From NCBI GenBank assembly GCA_013397865.1, contig VZTI01000937.1, positions 563 through 64,562 on the forward strand: a stretch of 64,000 nt of DNA, read 5' to 3'. A model generated the notes under the pieces. It was not told the origin of the DNA and ran no database searches. It saw only the letters and a program-made list of their open reading frames with translations. Below, piece by piece: positions 21,227-32,500 of the stretch (within the stretch, counting starts at the first letter, position 1; every line of letters starts with the position of its first letter). This stretch comes from Struthidea cinerea (taxonomy: Eukaryota > Chordata > Aves > Passeriformes > Corcoracidae). Position numbers and translations under genes: made by a program.

Positions 21227-24200
21227 GGGCTTGGGGACAGCTGGCCCGAGCCAGAGGGATGTGGTTGTCCCTCTGGGATCAGGATGGGAAGGGGCTGAGG
21301 CGGGATTTAAGCTCAGCTTGTCTAGACTTAGGAAATGACAAAGAAGCAAGCAGGGCTGAGGACAGAATGGGTTTGGTTGTGGTTCAAAGGTGTTCTTCCT
21401 TCAGTGGCAGAATCCAGCCTGGCTCTGTGGGGTATTCACACACACACAATTTACTAAATCACCATTAAACCGTAGCTCGGATTCTGCAGGAAGCTGGGGT
21501 TTTGTTTTGCTTAAATACTGTAAAAAAAATATGCAACAAATAGACCTTAAAGCCTATATATATATATTTTTTTTTTTTTTTCAATTCTGTTTTTGCCTGC
21601 TCTGGAAGCTGGGTATTGGAATTTTATATTTTTTTTTTTGGCCCATTCTCTGTTTGGGAGCTGCAGTTTTGACAAATGCTGCATGGTGGCACAACCCAAA
21701 GCAGTGGGGTTTGGGGATTTTGTTCTTTATATCTTTATTTCTGTGGCGGAGTCTGTGATCTTAGCTGCAGAACTAAATGTTAAATTCCTTATGAGCACAG
21801 TCTGCTACAGGTTTATGTATTTTTCCCAGTGGGGTCATTAAAGTGGAAGAACTTTGAGTTGTTGATTATTTAGTGTTTGTAGACTGAGCACGGGCAGGGA
21901 ACGCTTCGCATCAGTCAACATGAGGGCAGTTGACTTTGGGATATGTATTTTAATTATTATTTTTGAATAATTGGGCTGCTGAGGAGCTGAGCGTGGTCCT
22001 GCTTCCGTTGAAGCCACGGCTCATTAAAGAGATTTCTGTCTTGCTCTGGCTGAGCTGCTTTTACCTTGAGTTCTGGAGCTCTTTAAACGCAAGCTCAGTG
22101 GTTCACCTTGAACACTTGTTGCGAGAAATTCCGGAGGGATGAGCTCCCAGCCTCTTTTATCAGGATTCTTGGGATTAGCCAGGATAACTTTGCTTTCTCT
22201 CAAAGCTGGGGAAGAATGTACCTGCTGCAGGAACTGGGGCTGAACTGGTGGGTTCCTGGGAATTTTGCACCTCGTTTTCTCCTGTTCTGCTTCCAGGGAA
22301 ATAGAGCCTTAAACCATGCTGAGACCTTGATTTATTCCAGTTTATCCATGTCAGTCACCAGCACTTTTTTTTTTTTCTCCTGGTTTTTAGCACCTGAGAT
22401 GTCTGATTTTTATCAGTTATTTTTTTTTTGGTAGATAACTGCTTTGTAATTTTCTAAAGAAAAATAATAACTTTGCCAATCACATTTATCACATAGAATG
22501 GAAGGTCGTTATTTTTCTTCGTTAGCAATACTGCAATCAAAGGTGCAGAATAATGTGTTTAATGTACATGTCTGTGCTGTTAGAGATTGAAAATATATTG
22601 GGTTAGGAGCAACTTTTAAACAAATTGAGGACCTGGAGCTAAAAATCCTCTTTGCTTGTTGCCAAATGAGCTTTAAAAAAGAAAATATTTCCATATAATG
22701 TATAAAAAAACCCCAACCTGGTTAGAGAGAGAATAAATCAGAGTAAAAATCATTGCCAGACAAAGATTGCTTTATGTTTTTTACTGAATAAAACACAACT
22801 TGTTTATGCACGGTAGTAACTCAATGAGCATAGTTTTTTCACAGGATTAGGCTATTTCCAATAAATAGGTGGGAAAAATAAGTTTCCTTTTATTTTTTAT
22901 GACAGATGCACAAAGATGAAGAGTGTCTCTATTTTAATATTACTGTCTGGTGTCTGAAGTGTTTCATTTACATGTGTGTGGGTCAAACTCATTTCCTTAA
23001 AATATCCCATTTTACACTGCTAGTGAAATATTCCTGAGGGAGATTTTGATTTGGGCCCGACAGAAATATGTGAAATTATAACTTCGCTTAAAAAAGTGAA
23101 TTGTTGATTATGCAAGATTTTAATCACTAATCAATTTAGGCTTATTTAAGTGTTTCTGTAAAACAACTGTGGATGTTTGAACGCTGCAAAAACCTTACTT
23201 CTACCTCTTGTGTAATGTCCTTAAAATTCCCCTTCACAGATGTACTCTGATGCCACAGGGTGTTGGTGCACCTTAACTTGGGAATTTAATCTGCTTTTCC
23301 TTTTATTTTATTTTTTTTTTATTGTGGAACACCAGGATGCCTTGTTATGTCCACCTGTGTCGAACTGATCGTGTTACACGTGTGAGAGTCTCAGAAACAG
23401 GAGAATTCTGTAATAAATCATGGCCAGTGTGATGTTTTTTTTTTCTGGTGTTTTTTTTTTTAATGTACGTGGTTTGATTCCTTTTATTTAAATAATCACC
23501 TGTGTTGTATGGATGTCCCTAATAAATAGTGACAGCTCCTTTAGATCGACTCACACGATTTCTCAGCCGCTGAATTTGTTTGGTAATCCTGCCTTGAAAA
23601 GACCTGTTATGTGTTCACGACAGAAATTAAAATCCTTCGTGTTTTTTGTGACTGGTTTTGTTGCCTTAATTCCGTGGAAGAAGGGGAAGTTTGGGCAGTT
23701 GTTGAACTTGGGGCCGAGGGGATCTCTTGGATCACACAGGAAATTCAGATTTGCATCACGTAGAGAGTAAAGGGCAGACTTAGGTGAGGGTTTAATGGGA
23801 TGTTACTGGGGGAATTGTGGTGAATTTGGCACTTTTCTCAAAATAAATTAACAAGTGTCCCAGGTCTGGTTTTGTTGGCAGAGATCAGAAGCACGAGTCG
23901 AGAATTGTGCAGGTAACAACAGCATTTGGCTGGTTTGTCCTGTGGAGTTGAGCGTGATGTTCCAAACCTTGACATGGAAAAGTTCCTTGCTTTGGAGTTT
24001 AAAATTTAAAAGCTTTTTTTCTTTTCTGGTGACAGGCAGAAGAAAGAATTGATACACTTGTTTTTCATTAGTGGAGAACTTACAAAAGCCTCTGTGGTGC
24101 TTTGGATAATTTAAAGAGGTAATTTTGAGGCGTTCCCATCTTCAGCTGACCCGTACGTGTCAAATATCCCAAATCATCCCTTCTGAGCAGGATTCTGTTG

Positions 24201-25001
24201 TTGTTGCTGTTTGGACACGTGCTTTATAAATTCGTTTTGGAGACACTGAAAGAAGCCTCCTCTTTTTTCCTCCTTTTCCAGAGAGAAGGGGTTTTCCAGA
24301 GCAGATCATGAGAGAAACATCCCTTCCCTGACGGGCATCTCTGCTTTTATTTGACTGCAGCTCGGTTGCTTTGATACTTGTTCCAAAACACCTCTAATGG
24401 AATGGTTGCAGCTATTTCAGTGGGGCTGTGCTGGCAGCTTGCCCAGTGGAGATACTTTGGAAAACATTTGTAGGGAAATGCGTTCTTCCCAAAATCAGCG
24501 TGATAACATTCAGTATTTTATGTTGATTTTCAAGTAACATTCATCAAAAGCAATTTAAATCCACGTCTGTGTGATAGGCTGACCTTGGTGGAGCCATGAA
24601 ATTCAGTTGTGATGTGAATAATAGTGCCATATGAAAAATAAAGACTCCATTTCCTCAGTACCGACTCCCTCCGCCTACTGAGGAGACCTTTGATTTGGAG
24701 GTGATGAATCCGGTTGCTTAGATATGTATTTAATTCAAGAGTGTTGGGTTGCAAAAGACGCACAGCCTCAGTAAGCAGAGAATTCAGATAAATTAAAATA
24801 AAAAAAGTAGTTTCTGCTGCTGCTCGTGGTACAGAATTCCCAGCTCCTTGTGCCTTGGGGTAGGTTGTGACTGAAGGAGCTGTGGGGGCATTCTGACTTA
24901 CTGAAAGAATTTAGGATGACACAAGGCTTTAACTTTGCTGAGAAACTGTTGGTTTGAGAGATGTAGATGGGTTTCAGGGCTAGGAGAAGTCACTGGGTTG
25001 T

Positions 25002-25122
25002 GTCACAGAATGGTTTGGGTTGGATGGGACCTTAAAGCTCAGCTTGTTCCGCCTGTGCCATGGGTGGAACCTTCCCCTATCCCTGGTTTCTCCGAGCCCC
25101 GTCCAACCTGGCCTGGAATAAT
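25002..25122 (-). mobile_element. CR1 LINE 3' fragment
   Basis: Antisense: TCACAGAATGGTTTGGGTTG, then GTGCCATGGGTGGAACCTTC and CCGTCCAACCTGGCC. Confidence 0.85.
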
Positions 25123-25907
25123 CCCTCATCAGTAGTTAGAGGATGCGGTGTGCTCTGGTGAGTTTTGAATCTCGGGCTCTGCTGCATTCACAGTCCTTCA
25201 GCTCATCCTCTTCTGTAAATCCATAGCTTCCTACCTCTCGGGAACTGCTCCTGATGTCCCATCTTACTGTGGTGCAGGACCTGTTGAATGACAGAGTTCC
25301 TTTTGCTCTTCGTGGGCTTGAGGGTGGCTTGTCAGTTCTTGAAGCAAATAGGGAAGAGCTCTGCTTGAGTTTAATCAATGGAATTGTCCCAGTGTGACCC
25401 TGGAAGCTCCCAACAGAACAGGAGGGACTGTAATCACTTAGATTTGAAAAATAAGACGGGTGAAGGTGTATCAGAAGTTTAAACAAAAACGAGTGGGTTT
25501 AGAGGATTGGCTGAATTGGTGGGGCACTGCTTTCTTAACTCTGGAATCCATAAATCCAATTTCAACAAGCATCTGACCTGTTGGCACGGAGATTTTAATG
25601 GAGAAGACGGGTTTGTGTTGCCCTGGTAGATCCCTGGCGCAGCAAAGCCTACAGGCAATTCTGTGAAAACTCAACATCCAGAAAACAAGCAGCTCTTAAA
25701 GGGGGATTAAAGAGGGGAAGTCACAGCTGTTAACGGGGGAAATGAAATCTGTCTGGCTCGTGTCAGGGTTTTTTATCAGGATACCCAAATGAATGGTGTC
25801 ACCAGGAAGAAACAAGGGATGGAGGCGTGTCTGGAATTCACCGTGGGTGTTTACTCAGCCTTCGCAAACCCTCCACAGGGTAAGTTACTCCACTCTTCTT
25901 GCAGGGC

Positions 25908-26230
25908 ATGGAATCCCAGAATGGTTTGGGTTGGAAGGCACCTTTAAAGATCATCCACCTCCCATGCCCTGCCATGGGCAGGGACACCTTCCACTATCCC
26001 AGGCTGCTCCAAGCCCTGTCCAACCTGGCCTTGGACATTTCCAGGGATCCAGGGGCAGCCACAGCTTCTCTGGGCACCCTGTGCCAGGGCCTCACCTCCC
26101 TCACAGGGAAGAATTCCTTCCCGTTATCCCATCTGAACCTGCTCCCTTTAATCTGGAGCCATTCCCCCTCGTTCTACCAGAGCAAGTCCTTGTCCCAAGC
26201 CCCTCTCTCAGACCTCACACCCGTGTTTAT
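25908..26230 (-). mobile_element. CR1 LINE 3' fragment
   Basis: Antisense copy from GGAATCCCAGAATGGTTTGG, with all common blocks through GGCACCCTGTGCCAGGGCC to the CTCCCTTTAATCTGGAGCC region. It produces misleading long open frames. Confidence 0.9.
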
Positions 26231-27690
26231 CCAGCGTGGTGCACGAGCAGCCGGTGGCAGTGATGTTCATGATCTTCCTGTCCTGTTTGTGCAGCTGTTT
26301 CTGTCCCAGCAGTTCAGGGCTGGTGCAGCTCAGCTGAGACCTCTGCTAAGCTGAGAGAACTCTTTTCCCTCTGCTCAGCAGCAGCATCATTTATCATGAG
26401 CAAAGTTACATTTTGTTTCAATCAGAATCACTTCAAAATTCAGGCCAAGTATCCAAGTTAGATTTTAAAGACCATTTCTGGCAGCGATTGTGAAGCAAAG
26501 CTGTTCTGGGGTTTAAAGGTGTGTGAGTGAAAGCTCTCCTGGGTGCTTAATCAGCTTGTAAATGATTGTGTTCCAGCTGGGGAGCATTTAAGGACTGAAT
26601 TCTGTTGTGATGTGGAAAGAAATTGCTTTTCTAGGACTATAAATCCGTTGTGCAGGCACTTTGTATTTTTCAAGTGTGGATGTGCATCCTGTTGGGTCGT
26701 AATCACACTAAACATCTGACTGCAGCCAATAGCAGTATAAATAATGATATAAATATCCATCATTAGATGAATGGGGCCCTTTGAGGAGAGCACACTTGAG
26801 TAAAAACTTGGTGCTTGTTCCTTCTCTCTTTCCTGAGGGATCTTTGTCTGCCGTCCAGAGGGTAATGAGAAAAAAACCAAACGACAAAATATTTATATAC
26901 GTTCAAATAACGCAAAAACTAATTTAAGGTCATTTTCATGCAAATAACTTACTTAAGGTAGATTTATTAATGAAAATAACCTGATTTTCACCCTTTTATC
27001 CAAGTTTTCCTTTATGTATCAAGTCTTTATAGCCACTTTGCTTAATCCAGAGCTGAGACTGTCACATCTCTGACAGAGGAACTGATGGTGATTGGATTGT
27101 GCAGGGATTGATCCCTCCTAGGGGCGTTGGAAGAATTTAGAGGTTAAACTTCTTTGTTGGCTTCTCCAGCATGTCCAAAGTGAGTCACAAATAGGATAGG
27201 CACTCAGTTTGGGGATTCCCTGGAAAGCAGAACTCGCCTCACCCAATAATAATGTGGCCATGAGGATTTATTTTTGAGTAAAACACTCACTGCCGCTGCT
27301 CATGGGGACCAGGTGTTGGCACAAAAGGAAGTGGTGTCTCTGCTGCTGCTAATGGATGAGTTGGGTGAGCTGGAGAGGCACAAAAAGTGGGATGAGCTGA
27401 GTCACCGGGCAAGGTCTGGGGAATGCTTGGGATGAGGGAATGAGACCATTTGATCAATGCTGACACATTTGCCTTAACTGAAACCGGGGAAGAGATCGAT
27501 GTGTTTGGCCATGGAGCGTCTGCCTCGTGCCAGTGACATCCCTGGTGCTGCTTAAACACCTAAAAACAGACGCCGTGAGCAGGTGGCGTCCTGAAATGGG
27601 TTAAGTTTCTCGAGTAAAAGACATTTCAAAAGGCAAATCGGCTTCAGATTTCTTCTGGTGTCCTGCTGCTGGCTGAGTGTTCACATGGGG

Positions 27691-27802
27691 CAAGTTGGAT
27701 GGGGTTGAAGCAGCCTGGGATGGTGGAAGGTGGGAAGAGGGGGTGGAAAAAGATGGGTTTTAAGGTCATTTCCAACCCAAACCATTCTGGGATTCTCTGT
27801 TT
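27691..27802 (+). mobile_element. CR1 LINE 3' end
   Basis: Sense tail: GTTGGATGGGGTTGAAGCAG, then GGTCATTTCCAACCCAAACC and ATTCTGGGATTCTCTG at the 3' terminus. The T/G tract starts directly at this end. Confidence 0.85.
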
Positions 27803-28022
27803 GGGGTTTTTGTTTGTTGGTTTTGTTTGTTTGTTTTGGGGTTGTTTTGGTTTCGGTTTTTTGTTTGTTTTAGGGTGTTTTTTTGTGGGGTTTTTGTGTT
27901 TATTTTTTGTTTGGTTTTTTTTTTTTTTTTTGTTTTTTTTTTTTTTCTTGTTTGTGGGTTTGTCTGTTTTGTTTTGTGCTGGGGTTTTCTGTTTGGTTGA
28001 TTTTGTTTTTTTTTTTTTTTTT
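27803..28022. repeat. T/G low-complexity tract
   Basis: About 220 bp made almost entirely of T and G on the + strand (TTTGTTTG-type units with long T runs). It is bracketed by a sense CR1 end on the left and an antisense CR1 piece on the right. Extreme strand asymmetry; a lysine-rich minus-strand open frame here is an artefact. Confidence 0.9.
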
Positions 28023-28040
28023 AAAATAGAACTATCTCTC

Positions 28041-28125
28041 AGGTTGCTCAGACCCCAATCCAGCTTCACCTTGAACACCGCCAGGGATGGGGAGCCCACA
28101 TCCTCTGTGGGCAAAAAGCCTTTTT
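28041..28125 (-). mobile_element. CR1 LINE internal-3' fragment
   Basis: Antisense blocks GGTTGCTCAGACCCCAATCC, CACCTTGAACACCGCCAGGG and ATGGGGAGCCCACA. The terminal block is missing, as if it were replaced by the adjoining T/G tract. Confidence 0.75.
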
Positions 28126-29930
28126 TGTACAGAACGTGGTGTTATGGAAACAGCCGGAGTTCTCCAGCTGGGAGAGATGGAAGTGGTCAGTGGGTCAGGA
28201 AAAATCTGAGGGCGTTTGGGATAGAAACAAGGAGACAAGTGGAGATCTCGCTCCACTCTTCAAACATCTCGAGGCATCCAGACAAAATGTTTGGGATATA
28301 AAGGGTTAAATCACAGCGGGAATTTTAAAATTTAGGTCTTTTATTAGCTACATTAGAGAAAGGTTTAATGTTGAGAGCAGAGAAGCTCAGAAAAGCATAG
28401 AATAAAAAGCAACGTTTATAAGCTTTTCTTGGAAGCCTTGGCAAGATGTGTCACTTCTGCCTTGTAGTTGTTTGTTCACAAATTGGGTTTTTTTCCTGAA
28501 ATTCTAAAAAAAAAGCTGCATTTTAAGAAAAATTAATCCAGTTAGGATTTGAACAAAAATTAATGCAGTGCCTCTGTTCTTTTTTAAATCAGTGTAATAC
28601 TTAATTTGCTGCTATATATTAATTTTCTGGCTCCTCCATGATTTTCTCGATTAACATTGCCATATATAATAAACCTTTCTTGGGGGAATGCGTTCCCTTA
28701 TGTTAGAAGTGCCTTAGGGAACTGCTCGTGAGGTTTCACTCAGAATTAGGTTCTCTTCCCCATCAGAATTAGATGTGGCAGGGAAAAATACCTCGTTTCC
28801 TGTGGCTTGTGTGTGAAATTTTAATTAGCATTGATTTTTATTTATTTTTCTGACTTAATGTTAGACTGGGAGACAAAACATCAGGTTTTTATAGTTGTAA
28901 AAACAGAGTAAACATACTGAGGAGAAATAAACATAGTGAAGAGAAATAAATGGTGTCAGCTCTTAAATTCCATGGGGAAAAACATCACATGGGGGAAAAA
29001 TCAAATTAAATTCTCCCATGGAGAGAAGCAGGAATGATTTTTTTTTTTTTTAATTACAAAAACCTGCCTTTTTATGCAAAAAAACCTCATAGTTCAGAGG
29101 AATATTGAAATAAGATGTAACGCCTCAGGCCTTGCTAGTTATTATAATTCAAATAATTTAAATTGATTTCTTGGAGAAATCCCAAACACGGCTTGTTTTG
29201 GTGCCTGTGAGCTCTGGTGAATTCCATCTGGCATCCTTTTATTTCCAACTGAAGTGTCCAGATGAGCAGGTTTGGAGCTCGAAGATATGGTTGCCAAGTG
29301 CAAGGAAGGATTTTTCTGTGTTTTAGAACTGCACAAGTCTCTGTCTAAAGCACATCCTTCTGATGTTTGTTGTGGGGAGAAAACACGCTTGTGGAAAAGC
29401 TCTCAGTTCTTACTTCAAAGAGGAAGGGATTGGTGTTGTGCCTGATGACATTTTGTTTGCCTTCCTCCAAATTCAGGGGTTTTTCAAGCCTTTCACCTTT
29501 CTTGCTATAAATTGGAACTTCTATTAGCTCATCATTTGTAGAGCCTCCCTTATTTTAAACCCAAATTGTAGTTCCTGAGTAGATTAACAACTCCTTGGTA
29601 CGGGAGTGTCTTGGGGTGACTTTATGATGTGTATCCCCTATCGCTACCCTATGCCCACCAATCTTTTTTGTGTCTTTAAACTGAGCCTGAGAGGGACAGA
29701 AAACAAAAAACGTTTCAAAGCAGTTGTTTCAAGGACACGGAGATACGCTCCTCGGCTTCTGCGGTACCCTTGGGTTTTTTTTTTCCAGCTCTTTTTCTCC
29801 CAGCGAGAGACGGAGGGTTGAATTTCGGTTTCCTAGGATTTTTGGGTTTTTTTGTTCTTTTCTTCTCCTCTGGACTGTTTCAACAACATCTGAACACATC
29901 AGGAGAATTTTCCCGGAGGCCCGGGGGGGG

Positions 29931-30014
29931 NNNNNNNNNNNNNNNNNNNNNNNNNNNNNNNNNNNNNNNNNNNNNNNNNNNNNNNNNNNNNNNNNNNNNN
30001 NNNNNNNNNNNNNN
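29931..30014. other. Assembly gap (84 N)
   Basis: Run of N flanked on the left by TTTTCCCGGAGGCCCGGGGGGGG and on the right by a similar TTTTTCCCG...GGGGGGGG string. It lies between the MEIOC-family gene and OBSCN. Confidence 0.98.
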
Positions 30015-30195
30015 AAATTTTTCCCGAACCTGGGGGGGGAGGGGTGGTTGTGACCTGACTTCTATCAGAGGATATTCTCCTCCAAATTTGTCCAAACTGG
30101 GACAGGGAGGTATTTCTATTTTTTAATTTTTAGTGACCTTTAGGGGTATCTCAGACAATCCAACTCTTGTCAGGGGAATTAGGGCAAATAAAGGA

Positions 30196-30432
30196 GTAGA
30201 AAAGGAGCTTCAGGGGGGATCTTCTGGCTCTCCACAACTCCTTGAAAGGAGGGGGCAGCCAGTGGGGGTCAGGCTCTGCTCCCAGGGAACAAGGGACAGG
30301 ATGAGAGGAAATGACCTCAAGTTGTGCCATGAGAGGTTTAGATTGGAATTAGGGAAAATCTCTTCCCTGAAAGTGTTGCCAAGACCTGCACAGGCTGCCC
30401 AGGGCAGTGGTGGAGTCACTTTGTGATTCTGG
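30196..30432 (+). mobile_element. CR1 LINE fragment (other subfamily)
   Basis: Sense CR1: GGCTCTGCTCCCAGGGAACA, GGGACAGGATGAGAGGAAAT, then CCTCAAGTTGTGCCATGAGA and GGCTGCCCAGGGCAGTGGTG. The 3' part matches the 'group B'-like bird CR1 with GTGGAGTCACTTTG. Confidence 0.85.
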
Positions 30433-31038
30433 TACATACAGGTGCTCCCTTCCCAAAAAAAAACCAAGGTGGAGATCATGAAGTCTCTGAAATCTTCCTC
30501 AAAGCCCCCAACACGCTAAAGGAGAGGCACTGCTCTTTTAATCCCATAAAAATGCACCTCGTGCCTCTGGCAATTGCACAGTGCAGGGAAATGCAGTCAG
30601 GGCGGTGTCATGGGAAGCTGGAGAAGTTCATTTGCTTTGGTTTGCTTCAAATGGACACTGGTTTATTCCAAGGTGCCGGTTGGGGATAGACCTTGAAGTT
30701 TGCTGATGTCCAGTTTGTGGAACAGTACCAACGATCCTCTTCAGAAACCAAATCCTGCTGACTCAAAGGTGTGCTGAGAGCTGTTACTAACACGCCCTGG
30801 GCACGTTCCTGTGTCTTTGGGAAGTCTCTCTAAAGTCCTGCAGATAAAAGTTTAAAGCACCTTCAGAAGAGAGGGAAGAACGAGCACAATGGGCAGTGTC
30901 TCTAAAAGAGGGCACGAGTTTTTCACAGAGCTAAACACTGGATAAAGTCCCTCAGCACAGGCAGGTCAGGTAATGCCTTAACACTTTTTTGTCCTCAATC
31001 CTATAATTTTATTATGAATTTTGATCCACCCTGGGCAA

Positions 31039-31172
31039 TAGAATCACAGAATAGTTTGGGCTGGGAGGGACCTTCAACCTCATCCAGTCCCACCCCCTGC
31101 CATGGGTGGGGACACCTTCCACTATCCCAGGTTGCTCCAAGCCCCATCCAACCCGGCCTTGGACACTTCCTG
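31039..31172 (-). mobile_element. CR1 LINE 3' fragment, left arm of an inverted pair
   Basis: Antisense: GAATCACAGAATAGTTTGGG through CCATCCAACCCGGCCTTGGA. It is followed within about 5 bp by a sense CR1 tail. Confidence 0.85.
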
Positions 31173-31176
31173 GCGG

Positions 31177-31232
31177 CTGGAACAAGATGGTCTCTAAGGC
31201 CCCTTTCAACCCAAACCATTCTGGAATTCTAT
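31177..31232 (+). mobile_element. CR1 LINE 3' end, right arm of an inverted pair
   Basis: Sense tail TCTCTAAGGCCCCTTTCAAC, then CCAAACCATTCTGGAATTCT. With the preceding antisense copy it makes a short inverted repeat. Confidence 0.8.
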
Positions 31233-31685
31233 GGCTCTGTTCAATCCCTGCTTGCAAAATCCCAGCTAAAACTCTCTTCTGCTTCCTTGGTGGTGGTTTT
31301 GTGCCCTGAAAAGTGATTTAACGCAGCACCTCACCGTGTCTTCAGAGCCTCGGACTATGCAGCACCTTATCTGCTTTGTTTACTGCCAAAAATAAGTGTG
31401 TCTTGCAGTCCACTCCTGATATTTGCACAGAGCTGAAGTGGTTGTGGGGGAGCCTGCTGGGCTCTGTTGTAGCTCTTCGACCATTAGTAGAAATTAGTTT
31501 TAAAATATTCTGATTGCTAATAAGAGTTGGTGTGGACTCCATTTTCAGGAAATGGTTTAAAAACTAGAAATTTTACTTGTAAACATAGAAATTGTGGTCT
31601 CGAGCCTTTGAGATGTGACGGATTTGCAGCCCAGGTGATTTTTGCACACAGTTCATATTCATGAGGCAAAAAGGAAATATATAAT

Positions 31686-31779
31686 CTATATAAGGTTAAG
31701 GGGCAGAGACACACTTGGGATTATTAACTTGCTATTTATTTGCCACTGTAACAGCTCCTGCCTGGGAGGTTATAAATAA
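31686..31779 (+). promoter_or_regulatory. Candidate muscle regulatory cluster (CArG-like, E-box, MEF2)
   Basis: Seen: CTATATAAGG (31686-31695) is one base off the SRF CArG consensus and also TATA-like. CACTTG (31712-31717) is an E-box. TTATAAATAA (31770-31779) fits the MEF2 consensus exactly. Known: these factors drive sarcomeric genes together. Inference: it may be a promoter or enhancer of OBSCN, whose first coding exon lies 8.3 kb downstream in the same orientation and begins with a splice acceptor, so an upstream leader exon must exist. AT-rich motifs of this kind also occur by chance. Confidence 0.35.
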
Positions 31780-31799
31780 ACCTACTATTGATCTGATGC

Positions 31800-32500
31800 C
31801 TTTGGGAAAGAATTCCCGTCCAGTGCGCGACGCTGATAAGTCGGCAGCCGCCCGTTCCCGAGTCCCCGCGTCGCGTTTAGCACTTGGCTTTGGGATGGAC
31901 CCTTGAGGGGCAGTTCTGACCCACCTCGTCCCCACAGCCTGTCCCCCACGCCACCCAAACGCACGCTTCTGATGGGGCTTTTGCCCCCTCCTGTTGCTGG
32001 GCTGTCCCAGCGAGTCCCTAAAACGCTGCCCTTTCGCCTCTGTCCTGCAGGAAATTTAATCTCGCCGGTAAATGACACCCAGAGCTATTTTGGAGCTGGG
32101 CTGCGGAGGGAAAGCAAAGCACGTCAGCGATTTGACTGGAGGAGGACAACCCAGAGGAGGGTGGGGAGGGGGGGTGGCACAGCCTAACCCTGGGCAGCAG
32201 AGCCACTGCCGGGGGACTTGGGGGGACCTTCTGCCGCGTGTCCCTGCCATCGCTGGGGTTTCTGTTTTATTTTCCTGGAGGGGAAAGGGGGGGGGAAACC
32301 CAAGCCAACATGGTCTCCCCACGTCCTCTGTTCCCTTCTTCCCTCTTCCCCCTCCTTTCATCTCAGTAGGAATCGGCTTTTTCTTCCCCTGCCCAGAGCT
32401 TTGTCCTCCTCAGACTCAGACGAGACTCCAGGTAAGACCAACGCCTTCAGCTAAGGAGAGGTGGATTTTTGGGGATGCTGATGGCCAGCAGGAAGTGGAG
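31800..32500 (+). promoter_or_regulatory. GC-richer segment with orphan splice donor; possible OBSCN leader exon
   Basis: GC content rises here relative to the surroundings. A perfect donor CCAG|GTAAGA has its GT at 32432-32433. A weaker donor-like CCG|GTAAAT is at 32068. No coding homology was recognised. If transcription starts just after the MEF2/TATA-like cluster, a non-coding exon ending at 32431 could splice to 40087. Confidence 0.3.

Larger units (their letters stand above)
17036..31680. other. Intergenic, AT-rich, no gene supported
   Basis: About 14.6 kb without recognisable exons. It holds CR1 fragments (25002-25122, 25908-26230, 27691-27802, 28041-28125, 30196-30432, 31039-31232), a T/G tract (27803-28022), short repeats, poly-A/T runs, a CA run (about 21437-21448) and a TA run (about 21556-21567), and one assembly gap. 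The many open frames lack conserved family features. An unannotated long non-coding RNA cannot be excluded. Confidence 0.6.

Noticed and set aside
25793..26354. Two overlapping + strand frames of about 150 codons
   Set aside because: They translate an antisense CR1 copy; the same peptide-like blocks recur at every CR1 in the window.
27644..28301. Lysine/asparagine-rich and phenylalanine-rich open frames on the two strands
   Set aside because: Produced by the T/G low-complexity tract; no plausible gene.
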